Positions 63,281 through 64,000 of a stretch of 64,000 nucleotides of DNA are shown here, one piece after another (the first letter of the stretch is position 1; the number at the start of each line of letters is the position of its first letter). Below the pieces are notes generated by a model, which had not been told where the DNA came from, did not search any database, and saw only the letters and a program-made list of their open reading frames with translations. This stretch comes from Brucella pecoris. Lineage in GTDB: Bacteria > Pseudomonadota > Alphaproteobacteria > Rhizobiales > Rhizobiaceae. Location: NCBI RefSeq assembly GCF_006376675.1, contig NZ_VEWK01000003.1:124001-188000 (forward strand), read 5' to 3'. Both the position numbers and the translations under genes were made by a program.

Positions 63281-64000
63281 ATTCCATTCGCAGCCGCCTG
63301 ACCGGCATTCTGATCGGCGTCACCTGTCTTGTCTGGCTTTTCGCGGTGGTGTGGATTCACATCAGCACCCAGTCGCAGCTTGAAAAAGTGCTCGATGCGC
63401 GCCTGATGGAGGCCGCGCGCATGGTCAATTCGCTTTTGACCGAGCATCGTGTGGAGGTTGGGCCGGAAGGCGACGGCGGGCAATTGTCGCTGAAGCCGAT
63501 GCCGGATTTTCCACTCTACGACCGACAGCTCTTCTGCCAGATATGGGCGCTCGACGGCAAATTGGTCGGACGTTCCGAAAGCGCGCCCGGTGTGCGGCTT
63601 ACCAATGTTGCGAACGGTTTCTCCGATACGGAAGTCGCTGGCGACCGCTGGCGTGTCTTCGCTGTCGAAAATACCCAGCTTGGCCTGCGTGTCATGGTTG
63701 GTGACAGCCTGAGCGTTCGCGAGAGGCTGGTACAAAATGTCGTAACGGGTCTTGTGCTGCCAGCCTTGCTGATGCTGCCCGTTCTGGCGCTGATGATCTG
63801 GCTGTGCGTGCGGCGTGGTCTCAATCCGCTGAGCCGTCTTGCTTCCGTGCTTTCCAAACGGCGTGCGGAGGATTTGCGCCCGCTTCCCGAACAGAACCTG
63901 CCAAAGGAAATCGCGCCCGCTGTCACCGCACTGAACGGACTTTTCCATCGTGTCGAGGACGCACGCGAGCGTGAGCGCAACTTTGCAATCTTCGCTGCGC
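63277..64000 (+). CDS. Sensor histidine kinase, QseC/PmrB-like (cut by window end)
   Basis: The frame runs open to the last base: about 241 codons. MNSIRSRLTGILIGVTCLVWLFAVVWIHI is the first membrane helix, then a periplasmic domain of about 130 residues (with QIWALDGKLVGRSESAPGVRLTN), a second membrane helix (LVLPALLMLPVLALMIWLCV), and a HAMP-like segment (RRGLNPLSRLASVLSKRRAEDLRPLPEQNLPKEIAPAVTALNGLF) leading into the DHp helix RERNFAIFAA. The phosphorylated His and the ATPase domain lie beyond the window. The pattern matches QseC-type kinases. Confidence 0.92.
   Translation, partial: MNSIRSRLTGILIGVTCLVWLFAVVWIHISTQSQLEKVLDARLMEAARMVNSLLTEHRVEVGPEGDGGQLSLKPMPDFPLYDRQLFCQIWALDGKLVGRSESAPGVRLTNVANGFSDTEVAGDRWRVFAVENTQLGLRVMVGDSLSVRERLVQNVVTGLVLPALLMLPVLALMIWLCVRRGLNPLSRLASVLSKRRAEDLRPLPEQNLPKEIAPAVTALNGLFHRVEDARERERNFAIFAA

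Overview
The window is a dense, high-GC, gene-rich stretch of a primary chromosome from an alphaproteobacterium of the order Hyphomicrobiales, most likely the Brucellaceae (Ochrobactrum / Brucella anthropi type). The evidence is the protein content: rhizobial-style RibB with a degenerate GCHII-like domain, BacA, the split F0 operon atpI-B-E-F'-F, glyQ/glyS two-subunit glycyl-tRNA synthetase, a DmdC-like acyl-CoA dehydrogenase and the DUF1344 and DUF2007 proteins. The species assignment is inferred from recalled similarity, not from a search. I found no rRNA, tRNA, CRISPR array, prophage, transposase or plasmid functions.

Layout. 1-5 kb: histone deacetylase-like protein (cut by the window edge), ribB, aroC, a small secreted protein, a histidine phosphatase and fabI. 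5-18 kb: DnaJ-like CbpA, a lipoprotein, a membrane diguanylate cyclase, pdxH, ubiA, purD, an acyl-CoA dehydrogenase/enoyl-CoA isomerase pair, and a tRNA-modification gene (Sua5) joined to an FAD-linked oxidase. 18-32 kb: glyQS, a large TPR protein, polyprenyl diphosphate synthase, DUF2007/methyltransferase, nhaA, an S49 peptidase, ispE and two tandem copies of a small secreted protein. 32-47 kb: radical SAM protein, rnhB, divergent lysE/lrp, NUDIX, the F0 ATP synthase operon, a SleB-like wall hydrolase, TenA, a short Hsp70, an OmpA-like pair, der and its YfgM-like partner. 47-64 kb (more accessory): polysaccharide deacetylase, bacA, an MFS exporter, an ArsR-SRPBCC-ClpP cassette, an aminoglycoside nucleotidyltransferase-like gene, a FUSC-type exporter, an ada/dioxygenase DNA-repair pair, an aldehyde dehydrogenase, a translationally coupled dsbD-ldt-dsbA operon, and a QseB/QseC-like two-component system cut by the right edge.

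Three kinds of structure lie outside the genes. (1) At least eight loci carry one dispersed palindromic element (core GCGCATCCCGAAAAGTGTGA with a TTAGAGC end); in several places the element itself supplies the stop codon of the flanking gene. (2) A second palindromic family (core CCTCATCCTGAGGA) occurs once between genes and once inside glyS, where it stays in frame and adds about 35 residues. (3) Short tandem repeats and inverted repeats sit at control positions: three about-30-bp repeats each holding GGCCAGTYTGGCC at the aroC/ribB junction, a perfect 10-bp inverted repeat at the start of the ArsR operon, and a CTTAAG-N5-CTTAAG direct repeat between dsbD and the QseB-like regulator.

The strongest candidates for a second look are the in-frame repeat in glyS, the dsbD-ldt-dsbA unit next to a QseBC-like system, and the autoregulated ArsR-SRPBCC-ClpP cassette.
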